NCBI RefSeq assembly: GCF_947499065.1
Contig: NZ_CANMMT010000006.1
Location: forward strand, 1-64,000
Reading direction: 5' to 3'
Length of the DNA: 64,000 nucleotides
From: an uncultured Tenacibaculum sp.
GTDB taxonomy: Bacteria > Bacteroidota > Bacteroidia > Flavobacteriales > Flavobacteriaceae
Part shown: positions 28,401 to 37,185 of the stretch, in pieces
How the letters are laid out: each line of letters opens with the position of its first letter
How positions within the stretch are numbered: the stretch's first letter is position 1
The notes under the pieces: model-generated
The model's input: only the letters and a program-made list of their open reading frames with translations
Databases searched by the model: none
What the model was told of the DNA's origin: nothing
Position numbers and translations under genes: made by a program

Positions 28401-29676
28401 TGATAAGAAGACTGATATAGTATTAAGTACTAATATTATTCCTTATGGTTCGATTATATTTGATAAAGATCTTAAATCAATCAAAAAAGGAGATGCAGTT
28501 TGTCAATGGGATCCATTTAATGGAGTTATTGTTTCAGAATTCAACGGAAAAGTTAAGTTTGACAATTTAGAGCAAGGTATTAACTATACTGTTGAAATTG
28601 ATGAGCAAACAGGTTTCCAAGAAAAAGTAATGATTGATTCTAAAAATAAGAAAATTATTGCTTCATTAATTATTGAAGATGCAGATGGTAATGCTTTACG
28701 TTCGTACAGTTTACCAGTAGGTGCACACTTAATGGTAAATGATGGTGATAAAGTAGAATCAGGTCATACATTAGTTAAGATTCCACGTAAGTCTGGTAAA
28801 GCAGGGGATATTACAGGAGGTTTACCACGTGTAACAGAGTTATTCGAAGCACGTAATCCATCGAATCCAGCAGTAGTTGCTCAAATTGATGGAGTTGTAT
28901 CTTTCGGTAAAATTAAGCGTGGTAATCGTGAGATTATTATTGAATCTAAAACAGGAGAGATTACTAAATACTTAGTGAAGTTATCTAACCAAATTTTAGT
29001 TCAAGAGAACGATTTCATTAAAGCAGGTATGCCTTTATCTGATGGAGCTATTACTCCAATAGATATCTTAAATATCAAAGGACCTTCTGCTGTACAAGAA
29101 TACTTAGTAAACGAAATTCAAGAAGTATATCGTTTACAAGGGGTAAAAATTAACGACAAGCACTTCGAGGTAGTAGTACGTCAAATGATGCGTAAAGTTA
29201 GAGTTATTGATTCTGGAGATACTTTATTCTTAGAAAATCAATTAATTCACAAAAACGACTTTATCAAAGAAAATGACGCTATTTACGGAATGAAAGTTGT
29301 TGAGGATGCAGGAGATTCTGAGAACTTAAAACCAGGACAAATAGTTTCAGCTCGTCAATTAAGAGATGAGAATTCATTATTACGTAGAGCAGATAAAGAA
29401 TTAGTAGTAGCAAGAGAAGCACAACCAGCAACTGCAGAGCAAGTATTGCAAGGTATTACAAGAGCTTCGTTACAAACTAAATCATTTATTTCAGCTGCGT
29501 CGTTCCAGGAGACTACTAAAGTATTAAACGAAGCTGCAGTAAACGGTAAAGTTGATACATTAGAAGGATTAAAAGAAAATGTAATTGTTGGTAAGAGAAT
29601 TCCAGCAGGTACAGGAATGAGATCTTACGATAGTCAAATCGTAGGGCCTAAAGATGAAATTGAAAAAAGTTTATAA
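25405..29676 (+). CDS. rpoC: DNA-directed RNA polymerase subunit beta'
   Basis: 1423 codons. The N-terminal zinc finger ([20 protein letters not shown]), the catalytic [12 protein letters not shown] loop holding Mg2+, and the second zinc site ([14 protein letters not shown]) are all visible. It forms the polymerase active site with beta. It ends just before a strong terminator. Confidence 0.99.
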   Translation: MARKNEKYTVKKFNKISIGLASPESILEASRGEVLKPETINYRTHKPERDGLFCERIFGPVKDYECACGKYKRIRYKGIVCDRCGVEVTEKKVRRDRVGHINLVVPVAHIWYFRSLPNKMGYLLGLPSKKLDMIIYYERYVVIQPGEAKNAEGEPLQKMDFLTEEEYLDILDTLPQENMYLDDSDPNKFIAKMGAECLIDLLERIDLDTLSFELRHKANTETSKQRKNEALKRLNVVEAFRDSQKNRENNPEWMIMKAVPVIPPELRPLVPLDGGRFATSDLNDLYRRVIIRNNRLKRLMEIKAPEVILRNEKRMLQESVDSLFDNTRKSSAVKTESNRPLKSLSDSLKGKQGRFRQNLLGKRVDYSARSVIVVGPELRLFECGLPKDMAAELYKPFVIRKLIERGIVKTVKSAKKIIDRKEPVVWDILENVIKGHPVLLNRAPTLHRLGIQAFQPKLIEGKAIRLHPLACSAFNADFDGDQMAVHLPLGPEAILEAQLLMLGSHNILNPANGAPITVPSQDMVLGLYYMTKERKSTPEVPIKGEGLTFYSPEEVIIALNEERVDLNAGIKVRTNDVEDGEPVVKIIQTTVGRVLFNEVVPEAAGYINEVLTKKSLRGVISGILKVTDIPAVGKFLDEIKNMGYKYAFEGGLSFSLGDIIIPEEKHSMIAEANKEVDGIIMNYNMGMLTQKERYNQVIDVWGSTNNRLTELSMKRLREDQQGFNSVFMMLDSGARGSKEQIRQLTGMRGLMAKPKKSTASGGEIIENPILSNFKEGLSILEYFISTHGARKGLADTALKTADAGYLTRRLVDVSQDVIVNEVDCGTLRGLEITPLKKNDEIVEPLSERISGRTSLHNVYAPKTDELLIESGELITPIIAESIEAAGVDKVEVRSALTCESERGICEKCYGQSLSTGKKVQRGEAVGVIAAQSIGEPGTQLTLRTFHVGGVAGNISEENKLIAKFDGNVKIEDLRTVKGKDNEGKEVDIVISRTAEIKIIDKKTDIVLSTNIIPYGSIIFDKDLKSIKKGDAVCQWDPFNGVIVSEFNGKVKFDNLEQGINYTVEIDEQTGFQEKVMIDSKNKKIIASLIIEDADGNALRSYSLPVGAHLMVNDGDKVESGHTLVKIPRKSGKAGDITGGLPRVTELFEARNPSNPAVVAQIDGVVSFGKIKRGNREIIIESKTGEITKYLVKLSNQILVQENDFIKAGMPLSDGAITPIDILNIKGPSAVQEYLVNEIQEVYRLQGVKINDKHFEVVVRQMMRKVRVIDSGDTLFLENQLIHKNDFIKENDAIYGMKVVEDAGDSENLKPGQIVSARQLRDENSLLRRADKELVVAREAQPATAEQVLQGITRASLQTKSFISAASFQETTKVLNEAAVNGKVDTLEGLKENVIVGKRIPAGTGMRSYDSQIVGPKDEIEKSL

Positions 29677-29686
29677 ATTTCAATAC

Positions 29687-29719
29687 AAAGACCTCTAAAA
29701 ATTTAGAGGTCTTTTTTTT
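29687..29719 (+). terminator. Rho-independent terminator after rpoC
   Basis: AAAGACCTCTAAA and TTTAGAGGTCTTT form a 13-bp stem followed by a run of eight Ts. It closes the secE-rpoC operon. The next gene starts only 10 nt later and may rely on readthrough. Confidence 0.9.
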
Positions 29720-29729
29720 AAATTTTAAT

Positions 29730-30038
29730 ATGGAAGATCATAAAGAACCACAATTAAATATAGAACTAGATCAAGATATTGCTGAAGGAACTTATAGTAA
29801 TTTGGCTATAATTAACCATTCAGTATCTGAATTTATAGTTGATTTTATTAATATAATGCCAGGTGTACCTAAGGCTAAAGTAAAATCAAGAATAATTTTA
29901 ACACCACAACATGCTAAAAGATTATCTAAAGCATTAGCAGAAAATGTTCGAAAGTTTGAACAAGCACATGGTGAAATAAAAGATTATGAGCAAGTTCCTA
30001 TTCCAATGAATTTTGGAGGTACAACAGGAGAAGCATAA
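29730..30038 (+). CDS. DUF3467 domain protein
   Basis: 102 codons. A small acidic protein of the DUF3467 family (NIELDQDIAEGTYSNLAIINHSVSEFIVDFINIMPGVPKAKVKSRIILTP is the conserved core). Function is unknown. It has no signal peptide or membrane helix and is probably cytoplasmic. Its position directly after rpoC suggests co-transcription with the polymerase genes despite the intervening terminator. Confidence 0.88.
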   Translation: MEDHKEPQLNIELDQDIAEGTYSNLAIINHSVSEFIVDFINIMPGVPKAKVKSRIILTPQHAKRLSKALAENVRKFEQAHGEIKDYEQVPIPMNFGGTTGEA

Positions 30039-30042
30039 AACA

Positions 30043-30072
30043 AAAAAATCGTCTTAATTAAGACGATTTTTT
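30043..30072. terminator. Bidirectional terminator
   Basis: A perfect palindrome (AATCGTCTTAA/TTAAGACGATT) flanked by A and T runs, between the convergent DUF3467 gene and the Crp/Fnr regulator gene, serving both. Confidence 0.85.
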
Positions 30073-30094
30073 ATTTTTATAAGATATTAATTGT

Positions 30095-30802
30095 TTAAAA
30101 CCCTTGGGAAATTTGTTGAAGTCCAGGAATATTTAAAACAAAGATTTGTTTGCCTTTTAAATTAATTAGTTTTTTCTTTTTAAAGTCAGAAAGTAAACGA
30201 ATGGCGCTTTCAGTAGCTGTACCTATAATATTAGAAATATCTTCTCTAGTTAAAAGTATACCTATAGAACCATCTTCATTTTTTTCAAATTCACTATCTA
30301 AAAAAATAAGAGTATCTGCCAAACGTTGTTTTACGGTTTTTTGAGCCATGTCAACAATAACGTTATCTGCATTTTTAAGAGAAGAAGCCATTTTTTTAAG
30401 CATATCCATAGAGAAGTTAGAATTATTCTGTAAATCCTTTATTATTTCTTCTTTAGGGATAAAACAAACTTCCATATCGTTCACAGCTACTGCTTTTAGA
30501 TTTGAAACTTCATCATTAATTAAACTACGTTCACCTATAATATCACCTTTTCTGATTAAGTGTATAATTTGATCTCTACCATTATCACTCATTTTAGAAA
30601 CTTTACAGAGGCCATCTTTAATACAAAAAATACCGTTTATGTGCTCACCTTCTTGAAAAAGAGGCTCACCTTTTTTGATGATTTTCGACGTTTTACACCC
30701 AGAAATCCTAATCAATTCACTTTTTGTTAAGGACTTTAATGAGTTGAATTGCCTAATAATACACTGTTCACATTTAGTGTGAGTTTCTGAGTTTTGTAGC
30801 AT
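30095..30802 (-). CDS. Crp/Fnr-family regulator, likely oxygen/redox-responsive
   Basis: 235 codons. An N-terminal C11-x2-C14 pair, a cyclic-nucleotide-like beta-roll (KKGEPLFQEGEHINGIFCIKDGL...GDIIGERSLI) and a C-terminal HTH (LTREDISNIIGTATESAIRLLSDF). The recognition helix keeps the Glu and Arg that read TGA in Crp and Fnr (TESAIRLL versus VETISRLL in FNR), with Ile at the FNR Ser position. C11 and C14 align with two of the E. coli FNR cluster ligands, but the third has no Cys at that place. C36 or others might substitute. It is divergent from ccoI, and an FNR-like palindrome lies in the shared promoter, so control of ccoI, cco and itself is likely (inference). Confidence 0.9.
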   Translation of the reverse strand: MLQNSETHTKCEQCIIRQFNSLKSLTKSELIRISGCKTSKIIKKGEPLFQEGEHINGIFCIKDGLCKVSKMSDNGRDQIIHLIRKGDIIGERSLINDEVSNLKAVAVNDMEVCFIPKEEIIKDLQNNSNFSMDMLKKMASSLKNADNVIVDMAQKTVKQRLADTLIFLDSEFEKNEDGSIGILLTREDISNIIGTATESAIRLLSDFKKKKLINLKGKQIFVLNIPGLQQISQGF

Positions 30803-30822
30803 ACTTCAAAGATAACGAAAAC

Positions 30823-30834
30823 TGATAAATATCA
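30823..30834. promoter_or_regulatory. FNR-like site upstream of ccoI (and the regulator)
   Basis: TGAT-AAAT-ATCA, a perfect TGATN4ATCA palindrome, centred at 30828.5. A -7-like element, GACCTTTG (30858-30865), is centred 33 bp downstream, the geometry of a class II activator site near -41. On the other strand the site lies about 20 bp before the regulator start, where binding could repress it. Confidence 0.75.
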
Positions 30835-30885
30835 TGTTTATTACTTGCATAAAAAACGACCTTTGTATCAGGCAAATGAGTAAAT

Positions 30886-33258
30886 ATGGAAAGCAAGATA
30901 TGTTTTCATTGTGGTAACGAGTGCGATACTGATAAAATTAGAGTAGAAGAAAAGTTTTTTTGCTGTAATGGATGTAAGACAGTATTTGAAATTTTTTCAG
31001 AAAATGATTTAACTTGTTATTACGATTTTCAGAACAATCCAGGAGCAATTCCTGAAGAGATTCAAGGGAAATATGATTTTCTTGAAAATGAATCTATTGT
31101 AAATAAATTATTAGAGTTTAACGATGGAAATACTCAAGTCGTTAATTTATATATTCCGCATATACATTGTAGTTCATGTATTTGGGTATTAGAAAATTTA
31201 CATAAACTTCAAAAGAGTATAATAAACTCACAGGTTAACTTTCCAAAGAAAACGGTACGAATTACGTATAATTTAGAAGAGACATCGTTACAAGAGGTTG
31301 TTTTATTATTGAGTTCCATAGGGTATGAACCATATATTTCTTTGGAAGATTATGAAGTAGGAAAGAAAAAGGTTGATAGAAGCTTAATTTATAAATTAGG
31401 AATAGCTGGATTTGCCTTTGGAAATGTAATGTTTCTTTCATTTCCAGAGTATTTTGAAGTATCAGAATTTTGGTTAGAACAATACAAAGGAGTTTTCCGT
31501 TGGTTAATGTTTTTCTTTTCATTACCAGTAGTTTTTTATGCCGCACAAGATTATTTTATTTCAGCATATAAAGGATTACGTTCAAAAATCCTGAATATAG
31601 ATGTTCCTATTGCTTTGGGAGTTTCTGTTTTATTTATTAGAAGTTCTGTTGAAATTATTTTTGATTTAGGAACTGGTTTTTTTGATTCTCTAACTGGTTT
31701 GGTATTTTTCCTATTGTTAGGAAAGTTTTTTCAGCAAAAAACATATAATTTTTTATCATTTGAACGGGATTATAAGTCCTATTTTCCAATTGCAGTTACT
31801 AGGCTTACTTCAGAAGGAAAAGAGGAAAATGCACAAATATATGATGTAAAAAAAGGAGATAGATTATTAATAAGGAATCAAGAATTAATCCCAGTTGATG
31901 GAATTTTAATAAATGGTGAAGCAGAGATAGATTATAGTTTTGTTACAGGAGAAGCAATTCCAGTTTCAAAAAAGTCAGGAGATAAATTATTTGCAGGAGG
32001 AAAACAATTATCAGGTATTATTGAAATGGAGGTTTTAGCGTCAGTTTCACAAAGTTATTTAACACAGTTGTGGAGTAATGATGTATTTCAAAAAGATAAA
32101 AACTCATCATTTAAAACACTAACAGATAAGATAAGTCAACATTTTACCATAACAATTTTAATTATAGCTATTATAGCAACTGGTTTCTGGTGGTTTTATG
32201 ATGCATCTAAGGCATTAAATGTATTTACAGCAGTATTAATTATAGCTTGTCCTTGTGCTATAGCATTAGCAGCTCCATTTACCTTAGGAAATATGTTACG
32301 TATTTTAGGTAAGAAAAAGTTTTATATAAAAAATGCTACTGTATTGGAGCAATTAGCCGCAACCGATTCAGTAATTTTTGATAAAACAGGTACTCTTACT
32401 ACAAACAAGGAAAATAAAATTGAGTATCAAGGAACAGATTTAGAGGAGTTAGAAAAAACAGTATTGAAAAGTACACTTAGAGCTTCAAATCATCCTTTAA
32501 GTAGAATGTTATATAATTCATTAAAAGAAGAAACAATAACGATAGAAAATTTTAAAGAGCATACTGGAAAGGGGATTGAAGCTAATTATAAACAAATAAA
32601 AATAAAAGTAGGTTCATCATCTTTTGTGAATAATATAGAAGAGCAGATAAATTTAGATACTTCAGTACATATTAGTATAAACGATGCATATAAAGGAAAG
32701 TATGTTTTTAAGAATGCATATAGAAAAGGAGTGAATAATTTATTCTCAGAATTAAAATCGAATTATGAATTAGCGGTTGTTTCTGGAGATAATGAAGGAG
32801 AAAAAAAGTATTTGCAAACTATTTTACCAGAGAGGACTACATTTTTATTCAATCAGAAGCCAGAAGATAAATTGTCTTATGTAGAAAAATTACAACAAAA
32901 AGATAAAAGTGTAATTATGATTGGTGATGGATTAAATGATGCTGGAGCATTGGCACAAAGTAATGTTGGTATAGCATTGTCAGAAAATATAAATGTATTT
33001 TCTCCTGCTTGTGATGCAATTTTAGATGCTTCAAAGTTTAATCAAATAGCAAATTATATCAAGGTATCTAAAAAAGCAATTCAAATCATAAAATATAGTT
33101 TTTTATTGTCTTTATTATACAACGTTATCGGATTGTATTTTGCAACTACAGGGCAATTAAAACCGGTAATAGCTGCAATTTTAATGCCTTTAAGTTCTAT
33201 TAGTATCGTAGTGTTTACAACAGTGGCAACAAATTTAATAGGAAAGAAAATTAAATAA
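30886..33258 (+). CDS. ccoI: Copper-exporting P-type ATPase of the cbb3 assembly type
   Basis: 790 codons. An N-terminal Cys-rich segment (CFHCGNEC...FFCCNGCKTVF), a heavy-metal-associated domain with C95-SS-C98, and a P1B core: CPC at 455-457, phosphorylated Asp499 in DKTGT, and GDGLNDAGAL. The Cys-rich N-terminus is typical of CcoI/FixI, which supplies copper to the cbb3 oxidase. The cco genes start about 3.7 kb downstream, and the deoC-deoD-hemN run lies between. Confidence 0.93.
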   Translation: MESKICFHCGNECDTDKIRVEEKFFCCNGCKTVFEIFSENDLTCYYDFQNNPGAIPEEIQGKYDFLENESIVNKLLEFNDGNTQVVNLYIPHIHCSSCIWVLENLHKLQKSIINSQVNFPKKTVRITYNLEETSLQEVVLLLSSIGYEPYISLEDYEVGKKKVDRSLIYKLGIAGFAFGNVMFLSFPEYFEVSEFWLEQYKGVFRWLMFFFSLPVVFYAAQDYFISAYKGLRSKILNIDVPIALGVSVLFIRSSVEIIFDLGTGFFDSLTGLVFFLLLGKFFQQKTYNFLSFERDYKSYFPIAVTRLTSEGKEENAQIYDVKKGDRLLIRNQELIPVDGILINGEAEIDYSFVTGEAIPVSKKSGDKLFAGGKQLSGIIEMEVLASVSQSYLTQLWSNDVFQKDKNSSFKTLTDKISQHFTITILIIAIIATGFWWFYDASKALNVFTAVLIIACPCAIALAAPFTLGNMLRILGKKKFYIKNATVLEQLAATDSVIFDKTGTLTTNKENKIEYQGTDLEELEKTVLKSTLRASNHPLSRMLYNSLKEETITIENFKEHTGKGIEANYKQIKIKVGSSSFVNNIEEQINLDTSVHISINDAYKGKYVFKNAYRKGVNNLFSELKSNYELAVVSGDNEGEKKYLQTILPERTTFLFNQKPEDKLSYVEKLQQKDKSVIMIGDGLNDAGALAQSNVGIALSENINVFSPACDAILDASKFNQIANYIKVSKKAIQIIKYSFLLSLLYNVIGLYFATTGQLKPVIAAILMPLSSISIVVFTTVATNLIGKKIK

Positions 33259-33305
33259 GGCTTTTGAGAAGTTTTAAAATTCAAAGAAAGAAAAAAGAGT
33301 ACAGT

Positions 33306-33313
33306 TATCTTTG
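33306..33313 (+). promoter_or_regulatory. -7 element for deoC
   Basis: TATCTTTG matches TAnnTTTG, 40 bp before the deoC start. No FNR-like palindrome is seen upstream. Confidence 0.55.
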
Positions 33314-33353
33314 TATGTTTTAAAGAAGATAACAAGAATAAAAATAAAATATT

Positions 33354-34019
33354 ATGCAAATAAATAAATATATAGATCACACATTATTAAAAGCAGTAGC
33401 AACAAAAGGAGATATTGTAAAGCTATGTGAGGAAGCCAAAGAATATGATTTTTGTGCAGTTTGTGTAAATGGTTCATATGTAACCTTAGCAAAAGAAGAA
33501 TTGAAAGATTCGTCTATAAAAATAGCAGCAGTAATAGGTTTTCCATTAGGAGCTATGGATACAGAATCTAAAATTTTTGAAGCAAAAAAATGTATTGAAA
33601 AAGGAGCTTCAGAAATAGATATGGTTATCAATATAGGAAAATTAATAGATGGAGAAAATGAATATGTAGAGAATGAAATTAGATTGATAAAAGAAGCAAT
33701 AGGAGAAAATATTTTGAAGGTAATATTTGAAAATTGTTACCTAAGAAAAGAACAAATAAAAATTGCCTCGCAATTAGCGGTAAATGCAGGAGCAGATTTT
33801 GTTAAAACATCAACAGGTTTTGGAACAGGAGGAGCAACCTTTGAAGATGTTAAAATAATGAAAGAAGTAGTTGGAGATAAGGCTCAAATAAAAGCAGCAG
33901 GTGGAGTAAGAGATACTGCTACTGCAGTTGAGTATATTGAGATGGGGGTAACTCGTTTAGGAACATCATCAGGAGTTTCTTTAGTAACAACAGGAGTTTC
34001 AGACAAAAACAAATATTAA
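33354..34019 (+). CDS. deoC: Deoxyribose-phosphate aldolase
   Basis: 221 codons. Class I aldolase that cleaves 2-deoxyribose-5-phosphate to acetaldehyde and glyceraldehyde-3-phosphate. The Schiff-base lysine is in FVKTSTGFG, and AAGGVRD and RLGTSSG close the phosphate site. The gene is followed after one base by deoD, so nucleoside catabolism is encoded as a unit. Confidence 0.96.
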   Translation: MQINKYIDHTLLKAVATKGDIVKLCEEAKEYDFCAVCVNGSYVTLAKEELKDSSIKIAAVIGFPLGAMDTESKIFEAKKCIEKGASEIDMVINIGKLIDGENEYVENEIRLIKEAIGENILKVIFENCYLRKEQIKIASQLAVNAGADFVKTSTGFGTGGATFEDVKIMKEVVGDKAQIKAAGGVRDTATAVEYIEMGVTRLGTSSGVSLVTTGVSDKNKY

Positions 34020-34020
34020 G

Positions 34021-34719
34021 ATGAGTGTACATATAGCGGCCATAAAGGGAGAAGTAGCAGAAACGGTATTATTACCAGGAGATCCAATGAGAGCTAAATG
34101 GATTGCTGAAACATTTTTAGAAAATCCTGTTTGTTATAATGATGTAAGAGGAATGCTAGGATACACTGGAGAGTATAAAGGAAAGAGAGTTTCGGTACAA
34201 GGAACAGGAATGGGAATACCAAGTACATTAATTTATGCTCATGAATTGATTACCGAATACGGTGTAAAGAATTTAATCCGCGTAGGTTCGGCAGGTTCGT
34301 ATCAAAAAGAAGTAGGTATTAGAGATATTGTAATAGCAATGGCAGCATCAACTAATTCTGGATTAAATACAATCCGATTTAATGGGGCTGATTATGCCCC
34401 GACTGCTAGTTTTGAATTATTTCAAAAAGCATTAAATACAGCTAATGAAAAAGGAATTGCTATAAAAGCAGGAAATATTTTAAGTTCAGATGAGTTTTAT
34501 GCAGATGAATTTGAAAGCTATAAAAAGTGGGCAGACTACGGTGTTTTATGTGTAGAAATGGAAACAAATGGTTTGTATACAGTGGCAGCTAAACACAAAG
34601 TCAATGCATTGTCAATATTAACCATATCTGATAGTCTGGTTACAGGAGAAAGAACCACAGCTGATGAAAGAGAGCAAACGTTTAAAGAAATGATAGAAAT
34701 CGCATTAGGAACTTTATAA
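34021..34719 (+). CDS. deoD: Purine nucleoside phosphorylase, DeoD type
   Basis: 232 codons, the hexameric low-molecular-weight family. The phosphate/ribose motifs [30 protein letters not shown], and VEMETNGLY and SDSL with the catalytic Asp are present. It releases the base from purine (deoxy)nucleosides and so feeds DeoC through deoxyribose phosphate. The stop overlaps the hemN start (TAATG). Confidence 0.96.
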   Translation: MSVHIAAIKGEVAETVLLPGDPMRAKWIAETFLENPVCYNDVRGMLGYTGEYKGKRVSVQGTGMGIPSTLIYAHELITEYGVKNLIRVGSAGSYQKEVGIRDIVIAMAASTNSGLNTIRFNGADYAPTASFELFQKALNTANEKGIAIKAGNILSSDEFYADEFESYKKWADYGVLCVEMETNGLYTVAAKHKVNALSILTISDSLVTGERTTADEREQTFKEMIEIALGTL

Positions 34720-36083
34720 TGAAAAACTCACTAATTCAAAAATATAATATACCAGGTCCAAGATATACAAGTTATCCAACTGTACCTTATTGGGATGAAA
34801 ATACTTTTTCAAAAGAAAAATGGATCGAAACTTTTAAGAAATCGTTTATAGAAAGTAATTCAACTGAAGGAATTAGTTTATACATTCATTTACCATTTTG
34901 TGAAAGTTTGTGTACGTTTTGTGCATGTCATAAACATATAACAAAACGTCACGAAGTTGAAGAACCATACATAGAAACCGTATTAAAAGAATGGAATTTA
35001 TATGTTGATTTAGTTGATGAAGTACCATTAGTAAAAGAAATTCATTTAGGAGGAGGTACACCAACGTTTTTTTCAAAAGAACAATTAAAAAAGTTAATTG
35101 ATGGAATCTTTTTAAAAGCAAGAAAACATCCTAATCACGAGTTTAGTTTTGAAGGACACCCGAATAATACGACCAAAGAACAATTACAAACTTTATACGA
35201 TGTAGGTTTTACTAGAGTAAGTTTTGGAGTACAGGATTATAATTTAAAAGTACAAGAAGCAATTCATAGAGTTCAGCCATTTGAAAATGTAGAAAGAGCA
35301 CATCGATTAGCAAAAGAAATAGGATATACATCAATTAGCCACGATTTAGTTTTTGGACTTCCATTTCAAACAAAAGAAAATGTAATTCACACTATTAATA
35401 AAACAAAAGAATTACAACCAGATAGAATTTCATTTTATAGTTATGCACATGTACCTTGGGTAAAAGGAGTGGGGCAAAGAGGTTTTAATGAACAAGATTT
35501 ACCAAAGAATGAGGAAAAGCGAGAGCTATATGAAATAGGGAAAGAGTTATTTGCAGAGATGGGCTATATAGAAATAGGAATGGATCATTTTGCATTACCA
35601 ACCGATAGTTTGTATAAAGCAACAGAAGAGAAAACATTGCATAGAAATTTTATGGGATATACCGCTAATAAAACTCAATTAATGATTGGTTTAGGAATGT
35701 CAGCAATTTCAGATTCATGGTATGGTTTTGCTCAAAATGTAAAAACTGTAAAGGAATATCAAAAAGTTGTAAATGGAGGTGAGATTCCAGTTTTTCGAGG
35801 ACACATTTTATCTAAAGAAGATTTAGTAATAAGAAAACATATTTTAAATATTATGTGCCATTTTTCTACTTCATGGGAAGAAGAAAATTTACAAATAGAA
35901 AATGTAAATGAGCATTTAAATAAACTGGATGAAATGATTGAGGATAAGCTAGTTTTTATAGAAAATAAAAAACTAACAGTCCCTGAAGAAGCAAGACCGT
36001 ATGTGCGAAATATTTGTATGGCGTTTGATAAAAAACTACACAAAAAACAACCAGAAACGAAACTGTTTTCTATGACTATTTAA
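34719..36083 (+). CDS. hemN: Oxygen-independent coproporphyrinogen III oxidase
   Basis: 454 codons. Radical SAM enzyme with C61-x3-C65-x2-C68 (and the adjacent C70 typical of HemN), and GGGTPTF for SAM binding. It makes protoporphyrinogen IX without O2, which fits the neighbouring microaerobic genes that need heme. It is translationally coupled to deoD, an odd functional pairing. The last bases overlap the DUF3667 gene on the other strand (shared TTAA). Confidence 0.95.
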   Translation: MKNSLIQKYNIPGPRYTSYPTVPYWDENTFSKEKWIETFKKSFIESNSTEGISLYIHLPFCESLCTFCACHKHITKRHEVEEPYIETVLKEWNLYVDLVDEVPLVKEIHLGGGTPTFFSKEQLKKLIDGIFLKARKHPNHEFSFEGHPNNTTKEQLQTLYDVGFTRVSFGVQDYNLKVQEAIHRVQPFENVERAHRLAKEIGYTSISHDLVFGLPFQTKENVIHTINKTKELQPDRISFYSYAHVPWVKGVGQRGFNEQDLPKNEEKRELYEIGKELFAEMGYIEIGMDHFALPTDSLYKATEEKTLHRNFMGYTANKTQLMIGLGMSAISDSWYGFAQNVKTVKEYQKVVNGGEIPVFRGHILSKEDLVIRKHILNIMCHFSTSWEEENLQIENVNEHLNKLDEMIEDKLVFIENKKLTVPEEARPYVRNICMAFDKKLHKKQPETKLFSMTI

Positions 36084-36781
36084 CTTAGATAACCTAGTAT
36101 AAAAATAATCCCCATCATTATAAGTATAAATAAAAAAATGGTGAGAAATGATAAAATGGCAACTTCCATTTTATCATTTTTATTTTTAAAGATAATATAA
36201 ATATAAAGTATTAAAGCAATGTATATAAAAGGGTCTAGAATAATTATAGGTATTCTAAAAAATAAATGAGTTAATATTCCTATTAATGTTACTTGACCTA
36301 GAATAAAAGAGTTGATAGCTAGATGTTCAGAGTAATTATATTTCTGAAAAAGAATTCTAGTTAAAAAACTCAAAGGAATTAAAGCAAAAATCCAAAAATA
36401 TTTAAAATATATTCTAATAAACCGTCCTCCAAAATAAGCTATTTTTTCAAGCCCTTCCTTATCAACATTTGTAATAGTACTTTTTTTAACAGGCACTTTC
36501 AGTAAAGCTTCAATGATTAAATATATAGTTATAGAAAAAATTAAAAATGAGATGGGATTTAAAATATTTTTTCTTTTCCCAAGAATATAATTTGTGATTA
36601 TTTTTTTGGGGTTTGTAAAGAGCGATTTTACGTTAAATAAAAAACCTTTATCCATACCTACAATAGAGGATAAAGTATATTGAAACATAGAAGGGAAAGT
36701 AATCCTTTTTACATTTTTCTTTTCTCCACAATGAGGGCAATAATTTTCCTCATGCACATTATTACATGAAATACATTTCAT
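36080..36781 (-). CDS. DUF3667 family membrane protein with zinc ribbon
   Basis: 233 codons. An N-terminal zinc ribbon (C-x2-C...C-x2-C in CISCNNVHEENYCPHCGEK) is followed by at least four membrane helices. The segment TFPSMFQYTLSSIVGMDKGF recalls DUF3667 proteins. No function is known. Convergent with hemN, with overlapping stops at 36080-36083. Confidence 0.8.
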   Translation of the reverse strand: MKCISCNNVHEENYCPHCGEKKNVKRITFPSMFQYTLSSIVGMDKGFLFNVKSLFTNPKKIITNYILGKRKNILNPISFLIFSITIYLIIEALLKVPVKKSTITNVDKEGLEKIAYFGGRFIRIYFKYFWIFALIPLSFLTRILFQKYNYSEHLAINSFILGQVTLIGILTHLFFRIPIIILDPFIYIALILYIYIIFKNKNDKMEVAILSFLTIFLFILIMMGIIFILGYLS

Positions 36782-36925
36782 TTATAATAAATATTTAATT
36801 CATAGCTTATTTTAATTAAGCACTTCTAAAAATAAATAAAATTGAAATAGTTACAAGTTTTAAAAAATAGAAGAGCTATTTATTTGAAAAAAAAGTAAAT
36901 AAATCTCTAATAAAAGTTTGAAATA

Positions 36926-36937
36926 TGACAAATATCA
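36926..36937 (+). promoter_or_regulatory. FNR-like site of the cco operon
   Basis: TGAC-AAAT-ATCA (one mismatch from TGATN4ATCA), centred at 36931.5. It is 33 bp from the centre of the -7 element TACCTTTG (36961-36968), a perfect TAnnTTTG match. This equals the ccoI geometry. Confidence 0.75.
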
Positions 36938-36960
36938 TGTTTTAAGAAAAGCTTCAAATC

Positions 36961-36968
36961 TACCTTTG
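36961..36968 (+). promoter_or_regulatory. -7 element of the cco operon
   Basis: TACCTTTG, matching TAnnTTTG, 22 bp before the ccoS ATG. The -33 element looks replaced by the FNR-like site, as expected for an activator-dependent promoter. Confidence 0.7.
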
Positions 36969-36990
36969 TACTATAATTATCAGGCAAGAT

Positions 36991-37152
36991 ATGAGCGTTA
37001 TTTACTTACTACTTACACTAAGCATCTTAGTGGCAATTGTTTTTTTTATTGCATTTATCGTTTCGGTAAAAAAAGGGCAGTACGATGATTCGTATACGCC
37101 TTCTGTTCGTATGCTTTTCGATGATGAACTGGTTAAAGAAAACAAAAATTAA
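36991..37152 (+). CDS. ccoS: cbb3 oxidase assembly protein CcoS
   Basis: 53 codons. One N-terminal membrane helix (VIYLLLTLSILVAIVFFIAFI) and a short tail with KKGQYDD, the usual CcoS pattern. In Proteobacteria CcoS is needed to insert heme and copper into cbb3. First gene of the operon, 33 nt before ccoNO. Confidence 0.9.
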   Translation: MSVIYLLLTLSILVAIVFFIAFIVSVKKGQYDDSYTPSVRMLFDDELVKENKN

Positions 37153-37185
37153 CAACTAACAATAGATATTAAATTTAGATAAATT

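Noticed and set aside
21487-29676. Many minus-strand ORFs inside rpoB and rpoC
   Set aside because: Antisense shadows of AT-rich, strongly biased coding sequence, with no family resemblance.
30876-30917. Short upstream ORF (MSKYGKQDMFSLW) overlapping the ccoI start
   Set aside because: It begins with the ATG after TATCAGGCAA, but 13 codons with no supporting leader is weak. It might attenuate ccoI, but I cannot support it from sequence alone.
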